Assembly (NCBI GenBank): GCA_023159155.1
Contig: JAJNNX010000037.1
Location: 372,001 to 436,000, forward strand
Length of the DNA: 64,000 nt
Source of the DNA: Ustulina deusta
Taxonomy: Eukaryota; Ascomycota; Sordariomycetes; Xylariales; Xylariaceae
Reading direction: 5' to 3'
The translations under genes and the position numbers were made by a program. A model generated the notes under the pieces. It searched no databases and was not told the DNA's origin. It saw only the letters and a program-made list of their open reading frames with translations. This document shows, piece by piece, positions 21,937 to 34,663 of the stretch (positions are counted from its first letter, which is position 1; each line of letters begins with the position of its first letter).

Positions 21937-22675
21937 TATAATTGTTAGTACGCTTCCAATGGAGCTGGCAATGTTTGAAAGAGCTGCACTAAAATGCCGC
22001 TTCTGTAGTGCCTGATAGAGTGCTAGGAGAGGAATAGCATCGAGGAAGTTGATAAGTATATCCCGATTAAGGTTTGCTCTACATTTTGAGAGGGCGTAGA
22101 GGTGGGAGAAGGATTGTATCGTAAAATCCGTGTTATTGAATGTGGTTGCGATTATCAATGCCGAACAATAGGGAGAACCCGACTAGTGATTTCTTGCTCA
22201 ACCATTGCGGTCTCCATAAGGACCGGTTCGTTTTGGGCATTGTGTTGTTGCTTTCATGAAACCGCTCCGGCTCCTGAGATGATGAAGATTGAGATTCTGA
22301 GCTCAGGGAGACAAAATTGGCGGTATTGGTAGATATGTCATTGAATTGATGAAACGGTGCGTGTTGTGCGAAGTTCAGATCATCAGTGATTGATATTCCA
22401 TGTGCTTGGTCATCCAGATCATCACCCATTGAGAGTGAGTCCGTGATATCAATAAGACTATCAAGAGAAAGTTCCGAGATCTCGGAAACGTTTGTGTGAA
22501 AGTCAGACATATTTTCTGATATGGGTGCGTTAGAGCACAAGGTATTTGATGATGATTCGTCGACTCTCGACGTAAAGGAAAGGCGTTTATGTTCTAAGCG
22601 GAGACTGGTGGAGGGAGGGATTGCGCACGAAATTTTTTTGGAAGCTGAGGTGCAGAATTTTGGTGGGATGTTCAT

Positions 22676-23970
22676 ACTTTTTCATTGATAGAATAACAGG
22701 AGGCATATTCTTCGGGGTCTACATGTAGCCTTGGAAGATTTCGCCCCCTCTGTCTCGTATCATTGTAGGACTTCGCCCCTTATGTTGTGCTGTCATGCTG
22801 AGACGAAGCGATGCGTGCCGGAGTTGCAGTTGTGTTCCCATAAGTACAAAAATAGCATTGCAGGCAAAACATTCATCGCGTTGAGCATGGTATCGACGAT
22901 CTGCAAACGTTCTTGACAAATATTTGAGTGTAACCTGCTGAAATTGTGCCTATCCATGAAGGGGGCTGGGGCTAAAACACTCCAGGAGAACCAAGTGGCT
23001 TAGAGATAAGCATCTTAAACATACCCCCGAGGATAAAAATACTGTAGTTACTCTAAGTGGTTTTATAGGTGTGACGTATTCTCCATATTATCATTTACTA
23101 TACATGAGCAGTTAGCATAATTCTAGTCTAAAACATAGTGTGACTATATTATCTAGAAATTTATATACCACATTTTGCATAGAAGCTGTGGGGGTCAAGG
23201 CAGGCTAACCATCCTAACTCTAATACAGTAATACGTTTAAGCATCTTTGTTTAGTATTTTTTTCTCGCAAATAAAATTCACAATCATAGGAGCAGAAATT
23301 GCCACCACAGGGCAAAATGCGGCCTTGCTGTGTATCCCATAACATGCTCGCTGGCCTTCTCGTCAAGAAAACCGCCAGAGAGGCGGATTGTTCGATATCG
23401 ACATAGTGTAATGCCTAATTAAAGGGATTAAGGTGGTGAAAAACATCCGTTCAACAACGACTAAGAGCGACACGGTCAAGAAAATGGTATTGTGGTCCCC
23501 GTCATAGGCAGATGTTGCACAAGGAAACCCTTATCACCTACGCGATGTAGTTAATCAGGGCAAAAAGGATCAAGATTACGTGATAGTAATCATAAAGAAA
23601 GCCTGCAATGCTAAGATTATCGGAATTTTTATAACTGAGTTTCTAGCATAGAAGTTGGGCAATATTTTCTAAAAACAGCCTATGTTTTTAATATCTCCTT
23701 ATTTTTCAATCAAAGACTATTCGGTTTATCCTAGTTACGCAATGAATAGCGCTGGATATTTTTACAATATAAACTAATGAGCATTATAAGTGTAAAGGAT
23801 ATCAGGCCTAAAATTAATAACACTAGCAGTAGAGACTCATTTTCACTCGGTTTCTCCCCTGCTAACAAAACACTCTAGTATACACGCACTAAAGCGGGGG
23901 AAAAGGGGGGGTGGGGGGGGGGGGGGGGGGGGGTGGAAGCCTGCTAACTAGTGGCAATAATTCGTTTGTC
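22676..23970. other. Intergenic, AT-leaning, with poly-G tract
   Basis: About 1.3 kb without a recognisable gene. It contains a G-only run of 21 bases at 23913-23933, preceded by shorter G runs from 23896. No TSD or LTR-like ends found. Confidence 0.4.
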
Positions 23971-24617
23971 TTATTGTAGAAACTGCTTGAACCACTCGAC
24001 TACTGCATTCTTCGCCATCCCCATGACCACCCGCTACCCTCGACCCTCTCGTCTCCTCTAACAAGCGCGCCATAACTAATCCCAGGGAAGTGCTGGTAGT
24101 TGAACGGAAAATTCAGCTTCAATACTACCTGAAAAGTATAGCTTCTCAACTCTGGCGTGTACGACTGGTTGTGTTCAGGGACGAGGACTTGGAAGGACAC
24201 GGTGATGTTGTCGATGTCTTGTACCCAACAGCACCTAGGCGCTTGAAACCTAGCTCGGTCTTGGTCGCGCGGCCACACGTGACCATCTCAGGTGCGCGGA
24301 TCTCACGCGATTGGTTCTTCGTAATGCTGTTGAGGTCGATCTCATTCCATCGGTCTTCTTCAACCGCCTTTCAGTCAACAATCCAGCCACCAAAAAAAAT
24401 CTGGCACGTAAACGGTGGCGTCGGCCTCTCGCGCGAAATGGTCAGCTAGCAGACGCACATTCGGATATTTCCACCCGAAAATGTCGTGCACAATAAGAAT
24501 GGCCGTGTCTTTATTGTCGCCTGTTACGTAGCAGTCGTTGTTGACCAGCCTGGTCTCGGTGCCCGTGGGAGTGCCATGAGACTTGAAAGTCTTCCGACAG
24601 CACGGATTGAATGGCCT
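23971..24617 (-). pseudogene. Dienelactone hydrolase family, decayed
   Basis: Minus-strand fragments in order but in different frames. First, PCCRKTFKSHGTPTGTE, TAILIVHDIFGWKYPN and ADATVYVPDFF (about 24617-24390). Next, NEIDLNSITKNQSREIRAPE and GFKRLGAVGY (about 24360-24220). Then DIDNITVSFQVLVPEHNQ, NYQHFPGISYGALVRGD (about 24220-24020), and finally KNAVVEWFKQFLQ with its stop at 23971. The order matches the alpha/beta-hydrolase dienelactone hydrolase family, which opens dienelactones in aromatic-compound breakdown. The piece after GAVGY, where the nucleophile Cys (C-x-G-G elbow) should lie, is missing, as is a clear start codon. At least three frame changes make it non-functional. The composition is normal, so decay here is by indels rather than RIP. 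It is upstream of, and opposite in direction to, the MFS gene once the retroelement stack is removed. Confidence 0.75.
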
Positions 24618-24772
24618 AGCAAACAGAGTTGGGCAGGAGAAGGGAGGTGAGAAGAGAAAAGAAGTGTCTGATCAGCTCCAAAAATGGATTTATTCAAGAC
24701 CAAGACATTAACACGTGCCGACTTATAAGAGTAAGTAGGTACCGCGTCAACTCGTTGGGTGGGATTCAGGGG

Positions 24773-25023
24773 TGTGGATCCCATTGCCATTGGCTTCCAT
24801 TGAAGTCAATCCATTGAGTCAGTACAATGGTACGTGCATGAAAGGGCACCGTGCGTAGCCCTTAGGCACCAGGTACCGACCCACCTAATTAAGGGCATAA
24901 ATACCTCGCACCTCCGTTAGATACCCTAATTAGTTTCCTTCTACAACCATACTTAATACAGACCTTTAGATCAGACCTAGTAACACCAAATAACTAGTTT
25001 TATAGAAAGACTATATTAAAGTA
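24773..25023 (+). repeat. 5' LTR of element 1
   Basis: 251 bases starting TGTGGATCCC. Aligns without gaps to 45960-46210. The first 230 bases keep G/C; the last 60 or so, next to the interior, are mutated by C-to-T and G-to-A relative to the other copy. Confidence 0.88.
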
Positions 25024-26388
25024 TAAATAGCTATTTATATAGTTTTATAGTATTATCTTTATTCTTATTATATTTAGTATTTTTTTTGCACTTTTTACTG
25101 TACCGCAAAAACTCTAAAACTTTTAAAATAGCTAATAAAATATTAAAAGTACTAATAACTCTAGTTAATAAAATTATTAGCATTCTATGAAGCAATACTA
25201 TTAAAAACTCTTAAAAACAAATTAATACTTTTATTATTAATATAGCTTATAGTATAACAGAACTAAAAAATAATATTAATAATTTAAAAAAAATAATTAC
25301 TAACTTTATTAAAAAGCTAGATATATTTATAATAAATAATATAATTAATTAATAAGTCTACTTAATACTACTATTATTACTACTATAAAAAATATATAAA
25401 ATAAATAAATAATATACTAATAAGTTATATATATAATAGCTAATATATATAACTAGTAATAAAAAACTTTAAAATAAATTATTAAACCTATACTAATATT
25501 AAGCACTATTAAAAATATAAACTAAATAAAAATTGTATATTTAGTGTATATTCTTTAAAGCTATATTAATAATTAATATAAACAATTTAAACAAATATAA
25601 ACTTAAAAACAAAGTTATAATTCTAATAAATTTATAATTTATTATTACTAATTATATAATTTTTAATAAAATAAAAAATATACAGAACTAACTAATTTAA
25701 GCACTTATTTTATATAAGTTGTAAGCAATATATATTAGCACTAAATTAGCTAAAAATTTCTAAGCTATAACCTAGTTTATTAGGCGTACTAAAAATACTA
25801 CTTAGGCTAACTGCTTAAAAACTATTATATAAATATTAAAAACTTATAATATATTTTATAGCTTTTTAGTGCTATTTGTAAATTTTCTACTAGCATAAAA
25901 AAAATTATATATTAACTATTTATAGCAATTTAAAAAAGCTTATTATTAGCTTTTAAGTAGCTAATATAAAACTTAACAAATAAAAAACTTATTTATATAT
26001 AAGTTTAGTATATATATGCTAATAATCTAGTTATATTTTAAAAAATTAATATAAAATCTAAATAATAGCAAAATAATTAAAAAAAATAACCCGATTAGCT
26101 AAATCTATATCTAGAACCATAATTAAAAATAAAATATATAACATACTACAAATAATAATATAATTATAAAATATTTTAGCGCTATTCTATAACTATAGAA
26201 TTAACTTAGTAATACTAGCTAAACTAAATATTAGCTATATTTAGCCTATTAATTATAAGTTAATAATTCTAAAAATATTACTGCTAGCTATATCTAACCC
26301 CTATAATAATAATTATAAAGTTAGCCGAATAACTAAGCTAAATAAAATTAATAAAGCTAAGTATACTACTAAAGCTAAAAAAAACAAA

Positions 26389-26430
26389 TATTTTAACTGT
26401 AATAAAACAGGTTATTAGGCCAAAAACTAC
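26389..26430 (+). other. RIP-mutated Gag zinc knuckle, element 1
   Basis: Reads Y-F-N-C-N-K-T-G-Y-stop-A-K-N-Y in one frame. Reverting TAT to TGT or CAT and similar single transitions gives a C-x2-C-x4-H-x4-C knuckle pattern. It shows plus-strand orientation of the host element. Confidence 0.6.
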
Positions 26431-27904
26431 TAAAAATAACCAAAATAGCTAAAATAAACCCTATAAACTTTATAGCCCTTAAAATTAAATTAATCTATAA
26501 TAATTAAAAATATACTATTCTATAATAATTTAACTAATAAATTTCGGACTAAGTATAAGTTGTTCTAAAAAAAATTACTGATTTGTAAGCGTATATACTT
26601 TACTAGCTCTAATAATCTTAAAAAAAAAAAATCAAACAAAGTTTTTATAATCGATTTAATAATAAAAAAACTAAAATTAATTATAAGCTTTAAAAACTTT
26701 TTAATATATAAAATAGCTTTATTTATATAGTTAAAATAAACAAAAACAAAATAAAACTAATATTAAAAAAAAATAAACTACATAATAAATATTAAAACTA
26801 TTACAACCTATTTTAAGCTTAGGTTATTAATAATAATATAATATTTATACTTTTTTAAAACTATAAATATATAAGTTGCTATATATTAAAATTATTAGCA
26901 GCTAAACTAAAACTATACTTATTTTAATAGTAAAATATAATATATAGCATTAAAAAAATAAAACTATAAATAATATAGGATTATTATATTATAGCTAAAT
27001 TTATTACTAATAATAGTATAATATAGATATAAAAAATTATTAGTAGCGTTATACTAGACCGGACTTTTTTAAAAAACCTTACTATAAGTAAACATAAGTT
27101 TTATAAATAAAAAAGTATTTTTAGCCTAAAAAATAAACAAAAAACTATATAACTAATATATTTTATAAAAATACTTACTATAAAACTATTAAAAAATACC
27201 CAAGCTAATATAATATCTAAAATAATATATTAAACAAATATTATAAAATAGTACAAAAATACTTCTAATAACCTATAAGTAAAAAAACGTTTAAATAACT
27301 TTATTTATAAGTTTTTAGGCCTATTTAACCTAGTACTAAAAAAAACAAAAATTATCGCTAAAACAAAGCATTATATTAATACTAAAAATATTGCACTAAT
27401 TAAATTCTTATTTTATTAATATATATTTTAAAATCTATATCTAGAAAAGCTATAGATTATAAAATGCTTTAGTATTATTAATACTAAAAAAAACGCTTAG
27501 TAATACAATTATAAACAAAATTATTAATAAATACTTTAAAAATATAATTTAATAATTTTGTTATAACTATTATAAACTTAATAAAATAACTAAAAAAAAA
27601 GCTCATTTACTACTTAATACTTAAAACTAGATTTAAAAAGCAATAAAATATTTATAGTATATTTTTATTAATTTAAAAAATAAATTCTAGCAAATCTAAA
27701 TAAACAAAACTAATAAAAAAAATAGCGTTTATTATATTATTTAGCATATATAAATAGTTTATAATATTGTTTAAACTTTATAATATATTTACTATTTTTT
27801 AAGCTCTAATTTAAAAAATTATTAAATTTTTTAAAGATTAGTTAGTTAGCTTATTAAATAATATTATTATATAAGCTAAAACTTATAAAAAGTTGTTTAA
27901 ACAA

Positions 27905-28129
27905 AGTTACGGCTGGCTGGCTGGCTGGCCTACTGACCCCTTATCAATAAAGGAACCCATGGGTGGCACGGGCCACCCATTACGCACATAACCATCCAAC
28001 CGTACATACATAAATCTTTCCACATATTATTTGTACTTAGTTTTTTTTATTTTTTTTTATTTTATAATTAATATATATTTAAAACCCTAACTAGAAGCCT
28101 TGCCTTTTAAAAAGATACTTGCTATAATA
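27905..28129 (+). repeat. 5' LTR of element 2
   Basis: 225 bases; the outer (left) 130 bases keep G/C including four tandem GGCT units and the palindromic GGGTGGC-GCCACCC arms. The inner part is A/T-shifted relative to the other copy. Confidence 0.85.
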
Positions 28130-29906
28130 ATCATAAGATCTATATAACTTAAAAAAAAAGCTTAAAAAGCTTTATATTTTACTTGAACAATTAATGCTAA
28201 ACTAACTTTTAACCTTAGCTTTTAGAAAACCAATCATACTTTTTAACTAACCCTACTAATTAACGCTAAAGCCAAAATCTTTAATTAAAATAACAAATTA
28301 TGAACCTTAAACAAGACTTACTACTAATAGTACATAATAATAATTCTAATATAAATAACCTGAACTTTTTATAAGGTAACCCGGCTAGTAAACTATTATT
28401 AATGCTTATTAATAAAGCAATATATTTTAACTTTGCAAATTTTATAAACTTATATTTGTGTTTTAATAAAATCTTTGCAACTAATATAAATAAACGTTTG
28501 TTTAGAGCTATGCTAATATATATATTAACTGAATTTTATACTGCAAGTTGTAAAAATAATAATAATAAATTTTGCAATATTTCTAAAAAACTTTATTAGT
28601 TAATTTATAAGTAATACTAGTAAGCTATTAATAGTAATAACTTTATAAATACCTAATATAACCTTATAATAGACTAGGTCTAAAAAAATATATTAGTTAA
28701 AATCTATAATCTAATTATTCTAACAAAGTATAGTAATATTTATGTTTTTTATTTTAAGCTAATAACTAATAAAAAAAAATAGTTTATTTAAAATTTAAAA
28801 GCTTAATAGATTAAAAAATATTTAATAAAGTTTATTAAACTAACTAAAAAGCTTTATTTAAAAAAATATATTTTTAAGCTATTATAGCAAAAGCTTAGAA
28901 CTTTATTACTTAAAATTTATATTAATTAGTAATAGTAATAAATTTAAACTTAAATATTATAATAATCTATTTTAAAAAGTTTAATAATAAGAACTTAGAA
29001 CGCTTTAAAGCAGTAGGCGGTTAGGTTAATTTTTTTTAAAAAAAACTTAAAAAAAAAAAAGCTAAGCTAGCTAAGTTTAATTAATTAATAACTAACCTAA
29101 TAACCTATACTTAAAGCATTACTTTAAGTTTTATTATTTTAGGAGCTATAATAAAAAATAGCCATAAAAAATTAGCTAAAATTAAAGTTCTAATTTTTTA
29201 TAATAAAAACTTAAAAAATAAGGTTACTTTTTAAGTTTAGTACTAACTTTAGTTAAACCGACTTTATATTAATAATAACTAGTTTAATAATAATGCTGCA
29301 AAAATAGCTAATATTAAATCTTATTTAAAAAACATAATTATAAAAAACCTTTAGTTATATTTAAATAATACGTACCTGGACTATATTAAAAAATTTAAAA
29401 AGCTAATAATATATTTTACCTAGTAATACTTGGACCTAAACAAAAAACAAAAATCTTGCGCTAAATTTAAAAAGTTAGAACTAAAATTTTTAGCTAAGTT
29501 TTAAAGCTTTAAGAACTTTTTTATTTAATTAGCTAATAAGCAATAAATTACTAAATCTTTATAAAAGAAAAAATTTTATAAAAAAATTATATTTAGTAAA
29601 TTAAAAAACTAAATAATTAATTAATATTTTAATAGCAAATATAACATTAAAGCGTTTATTTTTTATTATAAATAATTAGTATATAATATATTAAAAATAA
29701 ATGTAGCTATAAAACAATATAAAAATGCTGCTGCAGTAGCTTTTAGTAGTAATACTAAACGTTCTAGCTGTACAAATCCTATTTTAAACAATACGTAAAG
29801 ATTTTAAACTAGTAGTAACTCTAATACTAAAGCTCTAGCTAGTACTAAGCAGTCCTATTTAAAGTTTAGTTTTAATAAAATAAAACGTTTAATAAAAAAA
29901 AAATAG

Positions 29907-29948
29907 TGTTTTATATGCTGTAAGAAAAAATACTGCATTAAAGATTAT
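29907..29948 (+). other. RIP-mutated Gag zinc knuckle, element 2
   Basis: Reads C-F-I-C-C-K-K-K-Y-C-I-K-D-Y; transitions would restore His for the first Tyr, Arg for the third Cys-coded TGC, and Cys for the last Tyr, giving a CCHC knuckle. Position and strand agree with the RT motif 1.8 kb downstream. Confidence 0.6.
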
Positions 29949-31698
29949 CTTTTTGCAAAAAAACCAAAACTAATAAATAAAAAATAAAAAGTATAGCTTA
30001 CTGTATTATTTATAAAATATAAACAAAAAAATTTACTAAAAAAAAATATTAAAATAAATAAAGTAGGAAAAACCTAGCTTTAAAAAATATATACTTCTTT
30101 TTAAAAGATTTATTAGCTAAACTAAATATTAATAATATAAAAGATTTTTTAACTTTATTTATAAAAAAAAATCTTTTTATTATAATTTGTATATTAATAT
30201 TAAATAGAACTATTATTATTATAAAAAATATTTTTGCTAATATAAAAATAAATAGATATATTTTTGTAAACTTCTGCTTTATAAAACTTATTTTATTTAA
30301 ACTAAACATTATAGTTATAAATAACTTTTTGGAACAAATAGTTTTAAAATATAATGCCTAATTTTAATAAAGTATTAAAAAAGCTATTATAATAAACTTT
30401 TATTTGTAAAGCAAGATTTTTAAAAATATTCTATTAATTAAAATTAAAATAAAATATAAACTATTAATTGGAAAAGTGTTCTATAAAACATATAATATTT
30501 TACTTGATTCGCAAAAAAAGTGCTATATTTTTCTGTTTAACCTGCTTCTAAAAGATTATAAAAAAACAAAAAAAAACAAAATTTCTATAAAGCAATACTT
30601 TGCTTATATATCTAACTGTGTTAAACTAGGACTTATACCTTTTTTTTCTAGAAATATACAAATTTTACGCAATAAGTTAATTTGAGTGCTACCTAACTTT
30701 TTAATTATTACGTGTAAAAAGCAAGTAAAATAAACCAACTTTATAGTTTTATTTAATCTTTAATAAAAAAAACCTATATTAGACCCTATACTAAAAAAAA
30801 TATAAAAAATAAATTGTTAATTAGCTATTGCTAAAACAGATCTTAAACCTTTATATATGCCTCTACCAAAAAAAATAGAATAGCTATATAATACTTAAAA
30901 ACCGTACTAGTTATAAAAAAACGCAATTAAATAGTATAATATTGGCTTATTACTAATATTACTATTATTAGTACTGGATTTTTTTTTAGTATGCTTAAAT
31001 ATAAAAAAATTAAAGCTTATATTATAAATATTTATAAAATTAATATAATTATCCGTAATAAAAAAAATAAAAAAATGTTCCTAAATAAAGAAAAAAAAAA
31101 CTAAAGCACAAAGCTTAAAAATTAGTCCTTAAAAAATATTAAGATTTATTTAAAACTTTTAATAAAATTAATTCTAATAAACTACCTTTTAATTAACTAA
31201 TTAATTATTATATTAAATTTATACTTAATAAAAATATTAAAAACTTTATAGATAATCTTTTATATTATATATTTTTTAAAAAATTAAAAGCTTTAAAAAA
31301 ATATATAATAGATAATTTATAAAAAAGGTTTATTAAGCCTAAAAATGCTTTTTTGCTGCTCTAGTACTTTTTGCTTTAAAACCAAACAGTAGTTTTTATT
31401 TTTATATAAACTATTGCAAAATTAATACCTTTTTAAAAAAGAATAGATACCTATTGTTGCTAATTAAAAAAACTTTATTTTATATTTTAAAAACTAAAAT
31501 CTTTATAAAAATTAATATTTAATAAATATTTTACTATATATAGATATACCCTAATTATAAAAACTTTATTACTTTTAAAATATATTACAAATTATTTAAA
31601 TATAAAGTATTATTTTTTGGCCTATTAAATAGCCCTGCTACTTTTTAATAATATATAAATAGTATTTTAAGCAAGTATTTAAATAATTTTTATAGTAT

Positions 31699-31725
31699 AT
31701 ATATTAATAATATACTAATTTATTC
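31699..31725 (+). other. Reverse transcriptase active-site relic, element 2
   Basis: Codons TAT ATT AAT AAT ATA CTA ATT TAT TCT give Y-I-N-N-I-L-I-Y-S. In retroelement reverse transcriptases this is Y-I-D-D-I-L-I-Y-S; both catalytic Asp codons show G-to-A change. Confidence 0.75.
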
Positions 31726-34438
31726 TAATAATTTAGAAAAATATTAAAAGTATATAAAAAAAATATTTAAACGCTTAAAAATTGTAAGCTTGTAGGCCGA
31801 CCTAAAAAAATATAAGTTTTATGTTAGCAAAACTAAATATTTAGGTTATATTATAAAATAAGATAAAATTAAAATAAACTTTAAAAAAATATTAATAATT
31901 TATAATTAAATAAAGCCTATTTTTTTAAAAGTAACCCAATTTTTTTTAAAATTTTATAACTTTTATTAGCGTTTTATTAAATATTATAGCTGAATTGCTA
32001 AACTTTTGTTTAACTTAACTAAAAAAAATATTATATTTTACTAAAATAAAGCTTATTAGTATATTTTTAATAAACTTAAAAATAAACTAATAAATGCTTT
32101 TGTTTTAGCTTATTTTTATTATAACTAGAAAACTTGCTTAAAAATAAACATATTTAATAAAGTAGTAGCTAGATATTTTTTTTAAAAAGGCAATAATAAA
32201 AAATAGCACCTAATAGCTTTTTATTTAAAAACTTTATATAAATCCGAATTAAACTACCCTATTTATAATAAAAAAATACTAGTAGTTATTAAAAACTTTT
32301 AATACTAAAGACTAGAGTTAGTAAAGACTTAGAAAAACTAACTTTTTATTATTATTATAAACTATAAAGTATTTAAATATTTTAGTATAAAGCAATAATT
32401 AAACTAGCAGTAGGCGAACTAAGCTAACTTTTTAGCGTAGTATTATTTTGTAATTATATATCGGCCTAGTTTTAAAAATAAAAAGATTTATAAACTTAAA
32501 AAAATAAAATAAAACACTAGAAATATATATAAATATTTAAACTAATAAATAAAACAAAAAATATTGCTATAAATATATTATATTATTTTAATATAGTAAA
32601 TATTTTTATTAATACTTTATTTTTTGCTATACTATTAATTAATAAAATCTTATAATAAACAAAAAAAGCTTAAAATTAAAGATCTATTAAACAAAAGCTT
32701 AATTAAAACAAAATAAATATTAGAACTTTATTAAAAAACTAATAACTTATAAAAAATAACTAATAGTTTTTAAAATAAATTATTTGCTTATTTAAATTTT
32801 AAAAAAAATATATAAAAAAATAACTATAATATATTTTAAGCAAAACAAAACCTACAAGCTTGTTATTTTTTAATATTAGTAGCCCGGTATATCAGCTAAT
32901 TATAATATATATATAGCAAACTATTTAAAATATTGTTTAGCAAAAATGCTATAAAACAAAACTTCTAGCTTTTTGTAGCTAATACTTATACTTTTAAAAC
33001 TTTTCTAATATATAATTATAAATTTTAAAAAAATAATAACAAATAAAAAAAAAAGCAAGTTTATATTTATAATAATAAATAGGCTTAGCAAATCTTTATA
33101 GTTTATAATATATAATAAAACGGTTACTATTTAAAAAGCTATATATTTATATTATAAAAAGCCTTTCTAAATCTATAAGCTTTTTAAACAAGTAAACTTT
33201 AATAAAAGCTTTTAGTTTATTTTGTTTTTTATTAAAAAATTAGCTAAAATCCTAAGCATTAAATAAAAGCTATCCTTAGCAAACTACTATAAATCTATAA
33301 AACAAGCTAAAATAGCTATAAAATATTTAGATTAGAAGTTACAACCCTTTTATAACTACTACTAAAATAATTAAGCAAACGTTTTTTTAGCTATAAATTT
33401 TATTGCTACTTCCCTACTATATAAATTAATAAGTTTGTAATTTTATAAAGTACTATTTAGCTTTTCTATACTAAACTACTATAACTAGATAAGCTATATA
33501 ACTAATATTACTATATTTTTTATAAAAAAAAAGCTTAATTAAAAAAAAGCCTAAAAAATAGCGCAAATTATTAGTAAATATATTAATATAGCTAAGTTAA
33601 TCCTAAAGCAAACCTAAAAAAAAATAATTCAAAAAAAAAACTACTACTAATAAAAACTGGACTTTAGAATAAAAAACTAAATATTTATTATTAAAAAATA
33701 GCAATTATAAATTATAAACTAGCTGTTTAATAAACTAGACTACTTACTAATACGCTAATACTTTAAAATTTTAAAAAAAACAGGCCTTATTACTTTTTAG
33801 CTAAAAATACTTCCAATATAAAAGTTAATAAATTTATACTATACTAACCAACTATAAAAATACCTAAATAATTTTTTATTAGGTTAATCGGCAGAACAAC
33901 TAGCAAATAAAGCAATAACGCCCAAAAAAAATCAAAAATTAAAAATTAAACATATTCAAACTTTGCAATTATATTATAAAAAAACCCTATAATACTAAAT
34001 AGACTAAAAAAACTAGGACTTTAATAAACAATAGTACTTAACTAACAACTTTAAAAATTTCTTAAAGCTACTATTATTATTTTATAAAAATAACCCAGAT
34101 TTGCTAGGACTGCCAAAAAAATTAAAAAATTAGCTAAAAACTGCAAAAAAAAATAAGTTTAAAAAAACATATCTAAAGAATAACACACTAGAAAAATTAA
34201 AAAAATTGCTATTATAACGCTTAAAAAAACGTAACGCAAACATAAATATAATAATAAACTATATTAATAAGCTATAACCTTAATAAGCTATAAAAAAGCT
34301 TTAAGCGCTTCTATAGAATAAAAACCCGTAGTATAGTAACAAAAAAGCAAATACCAGAAGTAATCCCTCTTTTTACTAAAAAACAGCTAAAAACCCAGAG
34401 TTCAAATCTTAGGGCAAGATTTTTTTTAAAGAAAAAAT

Positions 34439-34663
34439 AGTTATAGCTAGCTGGCTAGCTGGCCCACTAACCCCTTATTAATAAAAAAACCTATAGGTAG
34501 CATAAGCCACCTATTATACATACAACTATCCAACCGTATATATATAAATCTTTCCATATATTATTTATATTTAGTTTCTTTCTTCTTTCTTTATCTTACA
34601 ATTAATATACATTTAGAACCCCAACTAGGAGCCTTGCCTCTTAAAAGGACACCTGCCATAACA
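34439..34663 (+). repeat. 3' LTR of element 2
   Basis: 225 bases, ungapped partner of 27905-28129. Here the inner (left) part is mutated and the outer part (from TTTAGTTTCTTTC to GGACACCTGCCATAACA) is intact. Confidence 0.85.

Larger units (their letters stand above)
18439..22675 (-). pseudogene. DUF3433-like multi-pass membrane protein, disrupted
   Basis: Pieces of one protein lie in order on the minus strand. 22675-22133 is a Ser-rich N-terminus ending LWRPQWLSKKSLVGFSLLFG. 22158-21938 is a shifted frame with RHFSAALSNIASSIG. A 1.84-kb transposon follows at 20094-21936. The gene resumes at 20091-19585, an intron starts GTAAGT, then come the LDPFFSHVVDG segment (19496-19050), a shifted frame with AVKRVYQRYMVEVINT and SPYSIANIMAFLAGSKL, and a further shifted tail with GWWRHN and WRFGIDVG to 18439. 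This order fits the DUF3433 fungal membrane family (WRP.WL, RHF, RYM..VINT, SIA, GWW...FGIDVG). Disruptions: apparent loss of the first membrane region, the insertion, a TAG at 20040-20038, and frameshifts near 19055 and 18630. The family name is by pattern only. Confidence 0.62.
27905..34663 (+). mobile_element. Nested Ty3/Gypsy-type LTR retrotransposon (element 2)
   Basis: A 6,759-bp element inserted in element 1. It has 225-bp LTRs, flanked by AACAA at 27900-27904 and 34664-34668. LTR ends read AGTTACGG and CCATAACA. Gag lies on the left with a mutated zinc knuckle at 29907-29948. Pol follows with the reverse transcriptase active site at 31699-31725, reading Y-I-N-N-I-L-I-Y-S where the two Asn stand for Asp after G-to-A change. 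Gag-before-RT on the plus strand and the YIDDILIYS style suggest Ty3/Gypsy. All frames are stopped many times; it cannot be active. Confidence 0.82.

Noticed and set aside
28402..28599. Short open frames within the A/T block
   Set aside because: They lie in the gag region of element 2 and show only RIP-type residue bias; not independent genes.
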